A stretch of 57,759 nucleotides of DNA from a virus. The notes beneath the pieces are model-generated. The model did not search any database and had not been told where the DNA came from. It saw nothing but the letters and a program-made list of their open reading frames with translations. The translations under genes and the position numbers were made by a program. Each line of letters opens with the position of its first letter. The stretch's first letter is position 1. Location: positions 1 through 57,759 of the IMG/VR virus record IMGVR_UViG_3300046011_007876. One strand, 5' to 3'. Of this stretch, positions 45,477-54,732 are shown piece after piece.

Positions 45477-47084
45477 TTATATTCTACTATTAACAACTCC
45501 AACTTCTGCCGTTTGTTGTACTAAATAATCACAACACTCACAACCGTTTATTGATACATTATTCAATGAAATTGAATAATTTCTTGCTACCGAATAACAA
45601 GTTGGTAATGGTAAAATTGGTGTTATTAAATTATCTATTGTACCATTTAATGTTGATGAAGTTGACATTGTGATATTACCCCAAGTTTTAGTTGTATTTG
45701 TTGTATAAAAACTACCACCATTACAAACATTAAAGGATGTTGAATTTGTAATAACTGGTGTTGAGGGTAATATTGGTCCGCCATTTAATAATACATTTAA
45801 TCCGCCGTTATATGTTGCCGAAGTTGGGTTTGGTGCTACAGTAAATGTGCTCTGATAAACTAAATCAAAATTTATTGTTACTCCAGCAGGTAATGTTGGT
45901 GATATTGTAACATTAAATGTGTTACTAGTTCTATTTAGTGTTATTGTATATATTGTACTTGTGACTGTTGATGTTAAAGTAACTATTTGTGATTGTGTAT
46001 TATTTACAGAATCTTTAACTTTTATTACATAGCTACCAGCCGACAAATTATTAAATATTGGGTTTGTTTGGTAAGATATTCCAGTATTTTTTGAATATTC
46101 ATAAGGTGGTATTCCACCTATAGCTTGCACAACTATTGATCCGTTATTGGTACAAGTTGGTTCGTTTTTATTTACTGAAATAAATAATTGTGGTATTGAT
46201 GAACAACTACCCTCAACAACATTTACTTCAGCATTAATACCAAGTACATTCCAACCAACTAGTGGTGGTGAAACTGGATTGGGATTATAAATAGTATAAC
46301 TTGTTGTTCCAGAAACAAGCCATTCTTGTGTTGTTCCAGTATTCCAGTATATTAACTCATCACCACTACTTGATAACCAAGATGGTTTACCATTTAAAAT
46401 ACCATCATATATAAAATCAATTTGTATAACTTGTGGTAATTTACTATTATATATTTCTACAATCATACATAAATCCAAATATGAAGGTACTGGCGTTGTT
46501 GAAGTTGTGGTTGTGGTTGTCGATGGTGTTTCAGCTGTTAATACACAAGTTGACGTTAATAAGAAATCCCCATATGTATCTGTTACTGTTGCAGTGTATT
46601 CACCAACACCAAGATTTGATATTGTCGTTCCAACACTTCCATTGTTCCATAATATTTCATAAGGTGGTGTTCCACCAGTTATTACTAATGATACAACACC
46701 GTCAAATGTATTCGTAAAAGAGGGATCAATAGACTGACACTCAACACCCATTGGAAATATAGTAATTACATCACATTCATTAGTCGGTTCAACCGGTGTT
46801 GGTTGTACTGGGTTAAACGTTGTTGTTGTGGTTGTTACTGGAAAATATGTTGTGGTTGTAGTTGTTAGTGCGAGACAAATGCTATCCACACATCCACCAA
46901 GTAATGTTGTACTTGTAGGTAATCTAGTAGCACCATTAAAACTACTAATATCATTTGTACAAAAATTATAAATATTTCCAAAAGTAATTGGTATAAATTG
47001 TGTGATGTTATCACAATCAGTATATGATGCTAAACCAGTTACTTCAGCAGTAAATTCATAACAATTACAAGTAGAACTTCCCAT
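45477..47084 (-). CDS. Tail protein with SprB-like repeats and poly-Thr linkers, 535 aa
   Basis: A Cys-rich start (MGSSTCNCYEFTAEVTGLAS) leads to two poly-Thr tracts (about 74-92) and then to an SprB-like repeat at about 128-170 (GGTPPYEILWNNGSVGTTIS, NLGVGEYTATVTD). A second SprB-like unit lies at about 320-362 (GGIPPYEYSKN, NLSAGSYVIKVKD). A third Thr/Ser linker is at 186-200. SprB repeats belong to the flavobacterial gliding adhesin, so this is likely an adhesive tail protein. Late-type motif 3 nt upstream. Confidence 0.75.
   Translation of the reverse strand: MGSSTCNCYEFTAEVTGLASYTDCDNITQFIPITFGNIYNFCTNDISSFNGATRLPTSTTLLGGCVDSICLALTTTTTTYFPVTTTTTTFNPVQPTPVEPTNECDVITIFPMGVECQSIDPSFTNTFDGVVSLVITGGTPPYEILWNNGSVGTTISNLGVGEYTATVTDTYGDFLLTSTCVLTAETPSTTTTTTSTTPVPSYLDLCMIVEIYNSKLPQVIQIDFIYDGILNGKPSWLSSSGDELIYWNTGTTQEWLVSGTTSYTIYNPNPVSPPLVGWNVLGINAEVNVVEGSCSSIPQLFISVNKNEPTCTNNGSIVVQAIGGIPPYEYSKNTGISYQTNPIFNNLSAGSYVIKVKDSVNNTQSQIVTLTSTVTSTIYTITLNRTSNTFNVTISPTLPAGVTINFDLVYQSTFTVAPNPTSATYNGGLNVLLNGGPILPSTPVITNSTSFNVCNGGSFYTTNTTKTWGNITMSTSSTLNGTIDNLITPILPLPTCYSVARNYSISLNNVSINGCECCDYLVQQTAEVGVVNSRI
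46814..46865 (-). repeat. Poly-Thr coding repeats (GTT-rich on plus strand)
   Basis: Two runs of Thr codons separated by a short FPV-type spacer, residues about 74-90 of the 535-aa protein. Confidence 0.6.
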
Positions 47085-47087
47085 ATT

Positions 47088-47095
47088 AATAAATA
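47088..47095 (-). promoter_or_regulatory. Late-type motif TATTTATT before 535-aa gene
   Basis: The motif lies 3 nt upstream of ATG 47084. Confidence 0.4.
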
Positions 47096-47096
47096 A

Positions 47097-48074
47097 TCAT
47101 TTATTTGTTTTTTCAACAAATGATTTTATAACTTCAACATATTTTATTGTAGAACTTTTATTATCCACATAATCAAAATAATTATTATCTTCAATTATTT
47201 TTTGGATTGGGTCTACATTTATAAACTCACCCTTGTAAAATTTTGTCGTTTTTAAATCGTCAGTTACCCCAGCCATATGTAGTATTGGTTTTTTTTCGTA
47301 TATATCAATACTATCTGTTGCCCAAGAAAAATCTAATTCTTTTGTTATTTTAGTTTTATAACCACTTAACCATAAATTCCAAAGTAATGACCACATTTCT
47401 GCTGTCCAAAATTGTATTTGTCCTGGATTTATTGGGAATCTTTTTTGGTAATTTAACATTTGTCTATATAATGGTGTTGAGTCTTCATATATTTTTTCCC
47501 ACAATTTATAATTTGTATTTTTAATAATATATTGACCTCCACCGGAATTTTCTTGATTTTCTTTTATTTTTTCAACATTAATTCCAATAACATCGGCCAT
47601 TTCTTTTAATAATTGACCTTTTTCAGATGTTGGGTGTTGTTTTTCATACCTATTACAACAATCGATAATGTATTTATAACCGATATAACCTATTGTGTCC
47701 GACAAATAACAAACATCATCATTTAATAGTTCTTCAAATTTTGGTAATGTTCTAAATATAATATCAGCATCGTGAAGGAAAAAACATTTACCATTTTCTG
47801 GAAATTCTTCTAACCATTTTGAAATTAAATACGGTTTTATACTTGGTATATAACTTTTAATTTTTCTTTCATCTTTATACGTATGTACATTAATTCCATA
47901 ATTTTTTAACTCTATGGCACCTTCTGAAAGATTATTATTATTTATCGTTGAAAATATTGTATGGATTTTTTTTGGGTCAATTCCTTTTTCAATAAAGTTA
48001 TGAATATATAGTTTTGTTTGCCAATGAAAATAAGGAACATCTGGATGTGCTGTAACAAATATAATATCATTCAT
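47097..48074 (-). CDS. GT-A-type glycosyltransferase, 325 aa
   Basis: CFFLHDADIIFRTLPKFEEL contains the DxD metal-binding motif (D102-A-D104) typical of GT-A transferases; an N-terminal nucleotide-sugar part (MNDIIFVTAHPDVPYFHWQT), NSGGGQYIIKN and GQIQFWTAEMWSLLWNLWLS are consistent with an acceptor and donor pocket. The overall look recalls plant-type hydroxyproline or serine O-transferases, but I cannot place it firmly. It sits inside the tail operon between SprB/Thr-rich proteins, which points to glycosylation of tail proteins. Confidence 0.78.
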   Translation of the reverse strand: MNDIIFVTAHPDVPYFHWQTKLYIHNFIEKGIDPKKIHTIFSTINNNNLSEGAIELKNYGINVHTYKDERKIKSYIPSIKPYLISKWLEEFPENGKCFFLHDADIIFRTLPKFEELLNDDVCYLSDTIGYIGYKYIIDCCNRYEKQHPTSEKGQLLKEMADVIGINVEKIKENQENSGGGQYIIKNTNYKLWEKIYEDSTPLYRQMLNYQKRFPINPGQIQFWTAEMWSLLWNLWLSGYKTKITKELDFSWATDSIDIYEKKPILHMAGVTDDLKTTKFYKGEFINVDPIQKIIEDNNYFDYVDNKSSTIKYVEVIKSFVEKTNK

Positions 48075-48126
48075 ATATTAAAATATATAAAACAAAATTC
48101 TTTATTAAACATTTGATTTATTTTAA

Positions 48127-48354
48127 TTAACTACAATATACTAATTCTTGGTAATCGCAGTTTATACAGTTTGATAATCGTATAACGACAGATGGATATG
48201 TATGAAATATTGGTGGTAATGGAATTATGATTGTTGGTGGTATGTTTGTATTTACCGTTGAAACTAAAATACAATTATTACCATAAGCATCACAACAATA
48301 AACATCAAATGGTGTTGACATTCCAGTAAGACCGGTTAACTCTATTTCTGTCAT
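48127..48354 (-). CDS. Small tail-associated protein, paralogue of 40683-40904 (75 aa)
   Basis: MTEIELTGLTGMSTPFDVYC and CDAYGNNCILVSTVNTNIPP match the 73-aa protein at 40683. The C-terminus has four Cys/Asn-rich positions (LSNCINCDYQELVYC). It is one base from the 1119-aa gene and next to the glycosyltransferase. Likely a tail accessory protein made in step with the large fibre gene. Confidence 0.7.
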   Translation of the reverse strand: MTEIELTGLTGMSTPFDVYCCDAYGNNCILVSTVNTNIPPTIIIPLPPIFHTYPSVVIRLSNCINCDYQELVYCS

Positions 48355-48355
48355 A

Positions 48356-51300
48356 TTATGCCGGTCCTCCGTCAGTTATTGTCCAGTTATTAGGACCAGA
48401 TGTTAAAGTGTTTCTTGCAACAGACGCGGCACTTGGGAATGCACTATATTGTGAATTTCCACCACTAAATATAACATTTGGTTGTACTGTTTGTGCTGCC
48501 CAACCAATTAATAAGTTATTATAATTTGTAACAGATAGTTGTACGTTATCAAACATATTATTCATACTGGTTACACTTGTAATGTCCCAAGTTCCTAAAT
48601 CTTGTTCAAACTGAACTGCATTACCAAACATACCATCCATTGACAATACATTTGATGTGTCCCAAACTGAAATATTCTGATTAAAAATATTACATCCATT
48701 AAACATATTATTCATATTTGTAACATTTGATGTGTCCCAAGAAACAATAGGTTGATTAAAGTTTTGACATAAACTAAACATACCTGACATATTAAACACA
48801 CTTGATGTATTCCAATTATCAATAGATGAACTACCACCATTATTAAATAATACACAACCTTCAAACATACTTCTTGTTGTTATTACACTTGATAAATCCC
48901 AAGAACTAAGATTATCATTAAGACTAGTGCATTTACCAAATGTTCTATAAAAAGATTTAACACTTGATACATCCCATAAACTAACATTATTTATTGTTGT
49001 TAAAGATTGACAAAAATTAAATGAGTCTTGCATATTTTGAACACCGGTTAAATCAAACACATCAAGTGTTGCCGATAAATCTAAAGCTCTACAAGCAAAG
49101 AAATTACCACCTTCATTTCCAATTCTAAATTGACCCCAAGATATTACATTTAATATTCTACCAGCATTATTACCATCAGGACTTGGTAATGGACTAGGTT
49201 GTTGGAATGACCAACCTTCTATTGTTCCAATAATTTCAACAACATAATTCGTATTAGCGCTTGGGTAAACGTGTCTTCTTTGTGGACTATTCCAGGTATT
49301 AATAACATCAGATGTTCCGTCACCCCAATAAACTGTAAAATTATAATTACCACCTAAAACTAAAGGTAGTTCAATTTGACTATTAAAATATGAATTCCAA
49401 GTTGTTTTAAAATTATATACCGGTGTTGGTGACGTTGACGGTGTTGGTGTATTTGTTGGTGTAACTGTTGGTGTTGGTGTGTTAGTAGGAGTATTTGTTG
49501 GTGTAACTGTAGGAGTTGGTGTAACTGTTGGTGTAACCGTAGGTGTTGGTGTTGGTGGTAAACCACAATAAACGCAAGAAATATCGTAATCAATTAAAAG
49601 ATTAATTGTAATTTTTGCATCAGATAATAAATTAACATTTTGTGGATTACAAGTTGATCCGGTTATAACACACGTATTAAAGATTTGTATTGTATTTTCA
49701 CTATAATTAACAATAACATCACCAATACCATTAAATGTTTTTAGTGTGTTTACAACAGTATCAACCCAAAGAACGTCAGTTGGGAAATCGTTTATTCCTA
49801 TTGATGAGTAAAAGTTAATCTGTTTTAATTCACCATCAACACTAACTTCCAATATAAATTCAGCAGAATTTACTTTACAGTTTGTATCATCAAATGTTAA
49901 ATCATAAAATCCTTCATTATACATTTGTGAAATTCCTCTTTTTCCTATAATATCAGTTTTTTGGAATGGTGAAGAACATATGTTAAATGTTTGATAATTT
50001 GAGACTTTATTTGTTCCGTTAAGTGTTATTGATTTAGAATAAATACAACCATTATCATCTGTTATTTGTAGTGTATATGTGTCGGCTGACAATCCAACTA
50101 AATTTGGTCCGGTTTGACTTCCCACATTTGAACTCCAGTTATATGTAAATGGTGGTTCTCCATAATAAATTAATGTGTCAATTTCACCATCATTACCATT
50201 TACTGGTTGAGTAATTGAAAAATCAAAGAAAACCCCATTTGATGGTGAAATACTAAAGTTTTCTGTTTGTGTACAACCATTTGAGTCTGTAACAGTTGCA
50301 ACATAATTACCAGAAGTCAAATTATTAAACGTTGTTTGTGGTGACGGTGGATATCCTGTTATTTGATAACTATATGGTAATGTACCACCAGAAGAAGCAA
50401 CAAGTTGTACCGAACCATTACTTAAACCACAAGTTGTTCCGGTTGTTGATGTTGTTAATGTAAATAAAACAACATTAGTTATTGTAATTGATGTTGTATA
50501 TGTACAAGTACCATCAGAAATCGTTAGTGTGTATGTATCTGATACTAAATTTGGGAATGTTTTTAAAACTGAATTTGTCGTATCAGAAGTTGTACCACCT
50601 AAAGAATCGGTTAGTGTATATGTGAAGGTACCGGATGGTACACCACTATTTAAAACAATACTTATAGAACCGTTATTATTATTACAAGTTGAATTTGTTG
50701 AATTTACAGAAACTATTGAGAATGAGTTTGGTGTTATAATACTAGTTGAGTTTACAAAACTACAAAGTCCAGAATCTTGTACAAATACTGTAAAATTACC
50801 AGAACATAAACCAGTAAATGTATATGATTGTGAAAATGTAACAATTGTTTGACCATTACTACCTGAATAATAATAAGGTGCGGTACCATTTGCAATTATA
50901 ACTTCAATTTCACCATCACAATTAAAACAAGTTGGTGGTGTTGATATAAAAGAACCAAAAGTCACCGGTGTAACATCAAAAACTTGTGCTATTTGTGTTA
51001 ATTGACAACCATTATTATCCGTTACCGTAACAGAATAATTTCCAGCTATTAAGTTTTCAATATATGATGTTGTTTCGCCATTTGACCAAATATAAGTAAA
51101 TGGTGGATTACCGGTTAGACCGGTAACATAAATTTTACCACTACCGGATGTTGACACACAATTTGCATTATCAACAACGTAAAACCCAAAATTAATTGGT
51201 GTTGAGTTATAAACAATACAAGATTCGGATCTACCAGTACATCCACCACCATCATCTGCAATCACATAGTAAGTTTCTGGTGAAAGTCCATTAAATACGT

Positions 51301-51715
51301 AATCATTAGTAACACCAATAGCAGAATCAATTAAATTATCATTAATATCGTATAAATAAAAATCAATTGGTCCATAAACGTGTTCTGTTGTTGCAGTCAA
51401 TGAACCATTTATATTTCCACAAGTTGTACCTGTTGTTTCTATTGAAACACAAGTTCCTGATGATATATATATTGGCCAAAGTAATGAATCTGGTGTTGGT
51501 ATTGTTGAATCTATAATCTCAACAAAGTAACTACCGGCTGGTAAATTATTAACGTAATAATCAGTTGTTGCGGCAGATGTTGGTAATAAACCACTAGATG
51601 AAATTTCAGTAACTGTCCAAGTTGGTGCATCACCAGTGATACTAAAAAAAACTTCACCAATACCAAGATTAGAACAATCCCCAGTTATAGAATAATCAAA
51701 TATGTTTATTGCCAT
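48356..51715 (-). CDS. Giant adhesin-like tail fibre: SprB repeats, Thr/Pro linker, PKD-like, DUF285 repeats (1119 aa)
   Basis: Residues about 1-560 hold roughly seven SprB-like repeats (for example NPPFTYIWSNGETTSYIENL, AGNYSVTVTDNNGC; SGNYVATVTDSNGC). A phage-type domain (GKRGISQMYNEGFYDL) follows. A Thr/Pro linker spans about 718-765, then a PKD-like domain (FTVYWGDGTSD, RRHVYPSANTNYVVEI), then DUF285-type repeats (VSSVKSFYRTFGKCTSLND, TSNVTNMNNMFNGCNIFNQ) and a C-terminal NNWTITDGG typical of Bacteroidota surface proteins. A receptor-binding fibre is the likely role. Confidence 0.82.
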   Translation of the reverse strand: MAINIFDYSITGDCSNLGIGEVFFSITGDAPTWTVTEISSSGLLPTSAATTDYYVNNLPAGSYFVEIIDSTIPTPDSLLWPIYISSGTCVSIETTGTTCGNINGSLTATTEHVYGPIDFYLYDINDNLIDSAIGVTNDYVFNGLSPETYYVIADDGGGCTGRSESCIVYNSTPINFGFYVVDNANCVSTSGSGKIYVTGLTGNPPFTYIWSNGETTSYIENLIAGNYSVTVTDNNGCQLTQIAQVFDVTPVTFGSFISTPPTCFNCDGEIEVIIANGTAPYYYSGSNGQTIVTFSQSYTFTGLCSGNFTVFVQDSGLCSFVNSTSIITPNSFSIVSVNSTNSTCNNNNGSISIVLNSGVPSGTFTYTLTDSLGGTTSDTTNSVLKTFPNLVSDTYTLTISDGTCTYTTSITITNVVLFTLTTSTTGTTCGLSNGSVQLVASSGGTLPYSYQITGYPPSPQTTFNNLTSGNYVATVTDSNGCTQTENFSISPSNGVFFDFSITQPVNGNDGEIDTLIYYGEPPFTYNWSSNVGSQTGPNLVGLSADTYTLQITDDNGCIYSKSITLNGTNKVSNYQTFNICSSPFQKTDIIGKRGISQMYNEGFYDLTFDDTNCKVNSAEFILEVSVDGELKQINFYSSIGINDFPTDVLWVDTVVNTLKTFNGIGDVIVNYSENTIQIFNTCVITGSTCNPQNVNLLSDAKITINLLIDYDISCVYCGLPPTPTPTVTPTVTPTPTVTPTNTPTNTPTPTVTPTNTPTPSTSPTPVYNFKTTWNSYFNSQIELPLVLGGNYNFTVYWGDGTSDVINTWNSPQRRHVYPSANTNYVVEIIGTIEGWSFQQPSPLPSPDGNNAGRILNVISWGQFRIGNEGGNFFACRALDLSATLDVFDLTGVQNMQDSFNFCQSLTTINNVSLWDVSSVKSFYRTFGKCTSLNDNLSSWDLSSVITTRSMFEGCVLFNNGGSSSIDNWNTSSVFNMSGMFSLCQNFNQPIVSWDTSNVTNMNNMFNGCNIFNQNISVWDTSNVLSMDGMFGNAVQFEQDLGTWDITSVTSMNNMFDNVQLSVTNYNNLLIGWAAQTVQPNVIFSGGNSQYSAFPSAASVARNTLTSGPNNWTITDGGPA
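49421..49558 (-). repeat. Thr/Pro-coding tandem repeat tract
   Basis: Repeated GGTGTNGG / GTAACTGT units encoding PTPTPTVTPT... between the adhesin half and the DUF285 half of the 1119-aa protein. Confidence 0.7.
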
Positions 51716-54700
51716 TAATCGTTACAAAAAATATCAAAGTTTATTCCCACGTTAAATTCAAAAATATTATCTTCACTTAGTGGAATACAATTGCTGTTAT
51801 ATATAATTACAGTTTCATCTGTTTCATTAATTATAAAACTCAATCCATAAACTTGTAGTTCTGGATTAATATTATTTAAAGCGTTTATCCAATCATTCGA
51901 TGTTGGGTAACTAATACCGTTTGCTGAATACCCATTACCATTAAAAAATGGGATACTTGTTAATAAACCACCATTTACTCTTAAATCAACATACCAGGTT
52001 GATTGAATTGAGTTTAAAATACAATCATTTGTTGGATCATATCCGTTATCATTTAAGTAAGTTGATATTACATTACTTAATACAACACCAAATGAATTAA
52101 CAGTTGGGTTTGATCCCCAAGGGTATAAAGGGCATTCGACTGCTTGAATTGGGCAATCGTATGGGAATAGTTGACCAATTAAAGAACAAGGTTTACAAGG
52201 AACCGGAATAATTTGACAACCTGATTGTCTTCTCCAAACAAATTTTTGTCTATGGAATATTGAGTTTTCATACTTCACTCCGGTATTCCATATTGTTGTC
52301 GCTGGAACCATTTGTTCAATTAATCTTATCCAATAGTCGCCTAAACCATGAACATAATCAATCATTGTTTGATATGTGAAATTATCATTTGGTACATTAA
52401 TTGCTTGTCCGGATTCTAAATATTTCCAATAAATTGATTGTAGCGTTGGGTACCCTCCTGTTTTACCATCAGTTATAAATTGTCTATTTCTAACATTTAT
52501 CATATTTCTCCAAAAAGTTTGAGCAAACTCAAAAAATGTTTTTTCTTTTGGTTTTGGCACAATTTCTGTCCAATCTATACCACCTCTTTGTGGGTATGGT
52601 GTATTTGGATTTGGGTCACAATATGTTGGTATAACATAATTTAATCCTTCGTTTGGTATTGGGTAATTATATGTTCTAGACATAACCCAAACATCATAAA
52701 CCAAACCTTGTGCTGGATTCATATGAATATCAACATTTTTAACATTTAATGTTAAATTATCTTCACCAACTTCATAGTATGCGTTAAAGTTACCATCAAA
52801 ACTTTGTCTTAAAAATGGTTCTTCATCTGTCCAACTTTTTTTATTATCAATAACTTTTCTTAATTTAAATCCTAATGTCATATAAGGAAACTGTCTATAT
52901 CTTTGTAGATATTGTTCCCCATAATTAAATGGTAGTAATGTTGTTTGGAAATTTGGGTTTGAACCAGTGAATACACTATTTGTGATATCAACTTTTTCAG
53001 GCATTCTATGTTGTGGTGTTGACTCAAACCAACCACCACCTATTTGATAATAGAAAGATTCGCTTTCTTGTGGCATGCTTGGGTAACCATATTCGTCAAT
53101 GGGATAATCTTCAAGAACAACATTTGCGTTTTCACTGATTGTTGTTGTTGTAAATCCAGTATACTGGTTACCCATTATTGAAAATATGTCTGTTGTATCT
53201 AAAACTGGTAATTCTTGTACATATGTTCCACCAGAAATTTGAGCATATTGTGTTTCAAACTGATTTAAATTTATTTTTTGGTCAGCAACATAAATATATT
53301 CATTAAATTCAATTAACGATTCTGGTGCGCCAATTAACCTTAATAATATTTCAATAGATTTTCTTGTACCTTTTGATTTAAATAGATATGCCGCATTTAA
53401 TATTAAATTTCTATAATATTGATAATTTAATTCTTCTGGTGTTTGACCAACACTAAGTCCACTAAAATTATTTGAACCAGTTGAAAATACGGAATCTAAT
53501 AGTTGTGTTTCAGTTATTGGTGAAATATTTGTTTTCCACCCTAATGTTTGGGCTAAATTTTTTAATAATTGGGATGGTATATCATTTTTTACTACATAAT
53601 TAACATTAGTCATATTTGGTAATGCTAAAATAAATTTCATACTTTCATCGAAACTTCTACCATATATTTGTAGAATTTTTTCCATTTTTTGATCATCGGT
53701 ATCAAATTCTTTAAATGCACCAGTTGTTAAAAATCTAGAAATTAAATTTGTTCTGTAACCGTCAAGACCTTCTGCAAATTCATTTAATTGTGTTAGATAT
53801 GAGTTAAAAGAAGGTGATGATATATCTAGATTCCAGGTACCGTTTTTTGGGAAAGTAACATTTTTATTTGTTAAATAATAGGATCCATCTTCATTTTGTT
53901 CAACACTAATAAATGTCGATGTATATTCAGGTGTTACATTTCTATTTAATAAAAATTGTTCTACTTGGTCAAAATTTTCATTAAAAACTTTGTTAACATA
54001 AAAATCAGTTGGTCGTATTATATAATATAAATAACTAATTTGTTGACCAGAAAATGGATTACCATCAACATACATTTTTAATGTTGTCGAATTTTCGTTT
54101 GTTGGTGTAAATGATGCAATATTGTATTTATTATCACCTAAAATCAAACAATATTTTTGATAATTTGTTGTGAAATTCCTTAATTCAGAAACTTTTAATT
54201 CTCTTAATTCTAAATTTCTTGTTGCATTTGTTGAGTATTCAATCTCGAACGGATTTTTTATGGCGCCGATTGGTATTTCAAAATAGGTTTCATTTTCAAT
54301 AGGGTCGTAAGAAATATTAATTGCAGATTCAGTCCTAGTAAAATTAAATAAAAATGGTGTTACTTCTAATGCGGCCGGAAAGTAATTAATTATGTTTGTT
54401 ATTGATGAAGATATTCTTTTAACAAGAGAACCATATAATGTAAAATTTGTTACTTGAGATAAGTCAAAATTAGGAAAAACTCTAAAGTTTTTAGCCTGGA
54501 TTAATCTAGATTCTTCAACACTTTTAATATTCATTGAGTCTAAACTCATTGGGTCTGAAAAAACACCTATGTTGAAAGTTCTATTTTGTTTTTCTGTTAT
54601 ACTTTCTGTAAACTCAAAATTACCTTGTGTAAAACCTCCTCCGTCAACTAGTTGAAACCCAACTAAATTATCGGAAAAAGTACCAGAACCAGATGCTGAT

Positions 54701-54732
54701 TGTGGTGGACAAGTATATTTTTTAATCGCCAT
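51715..54732 (-). CDS. Large baseplate/tail protein, 1005 aa
   Basis: MAIKKYTCPPQSASGSGTFS starts a mostly beta and helical structural protein. The segment AYLFKSKGTRKSIEILLRLI (GTRKSI...LLRLIGAPESL) resembles the helical core of phage tail protein I/baseplate proteins. YYYEVGEDNLT-like and GGYPTLQSIYWKYLESGQAI segments, and Cys-rich CKPCSLIGQLFPYDCPIQAV near the end, suggest several domains. Its ATG overlaps the stop of the gene upstream by one base, and it is followed by the giant fibre. Confidence 0.7.
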   Translation of the reverse strand: MAIKKYTCPPQSASGSGTFSDNLVGFQLVDGGGFTQGNFEFTESITEKQNRTFNIGVFSDPMSLDSMNIKSVEESRLIQAKNFRVFPNFDLSQVTNFTLYGSLVKRISSSITNIINYFPAALEVTPFLFNFTRTESAINISYDPIENETYFEIPIGAIKNPFEIEYSTNATRNLELRELKVSELRNFTTNYQKYCLILGDNKYNIASFTPTNENSTTLKMYVDGNPFSGQQISYLYYIIRPTDFYVNKVFNENFDQVEQFLLNRNVTPEYTSTFISVEQNEDGSYYLTNKNVTFPKNGTWNLDISSPSFNSYLTQLNEFAEGLDGYRTNLISRFLTTGAFKEFDTDDQKMEKILQIYGRSFDESMKFILALPNMTNVNYVVKNDIPSQLLKNLAQTLGWKTNISPITETQLLDSVFSTGSNNFSGLSVGQTPEELNYQYYRNLILNAAYLFKSKGTRKSIEILLRLIGAPESLIEFNEYIYVADQKINLNQFETQYAQISGGTYVQELPVLDTTDIFSIMGNQYTGFTTTTISENANVVLEDYPIDEYGYPSMPQESESFYYQIGGGWFESTPQHRMPEKVDITNSVFTGSNPNFQTTLLPFNYGEQYLQRYRQFPYMTLGFKLRKVIDNKKSWTDEEPFLRQSFDGNFNAYYEVGEDNLTLNVKNVDIHMNPAQGLVYDVWVMSRTYNYPIPNEGLNYVIPTYCDPNPNTPYPQRGGIDWTEIVPKPKEKTFFEFAQTFWRNMINVRNRQFITDGKTGGYPTLQSIYWKYLESGQAINVPNDNFTYQTMIDYVHGLGDYWIRLIEQMVPATTIWNTGVKYENSIFHRQKFVWRRQSGCQIIPVPCKPCSLIGQLFPYDCPIQAVECPLYPWGSNPTVNSFGVVLSNVISTYLNDNGYDPTNDCILNSIQSTWYVDLRVNGGLLTSIPFFNGNGYSANGISYPTSNDWINALNNINPELQVYGLSFIINETDETVIIYNSNCIPLSEDNIFEFNVGINFDIFCND

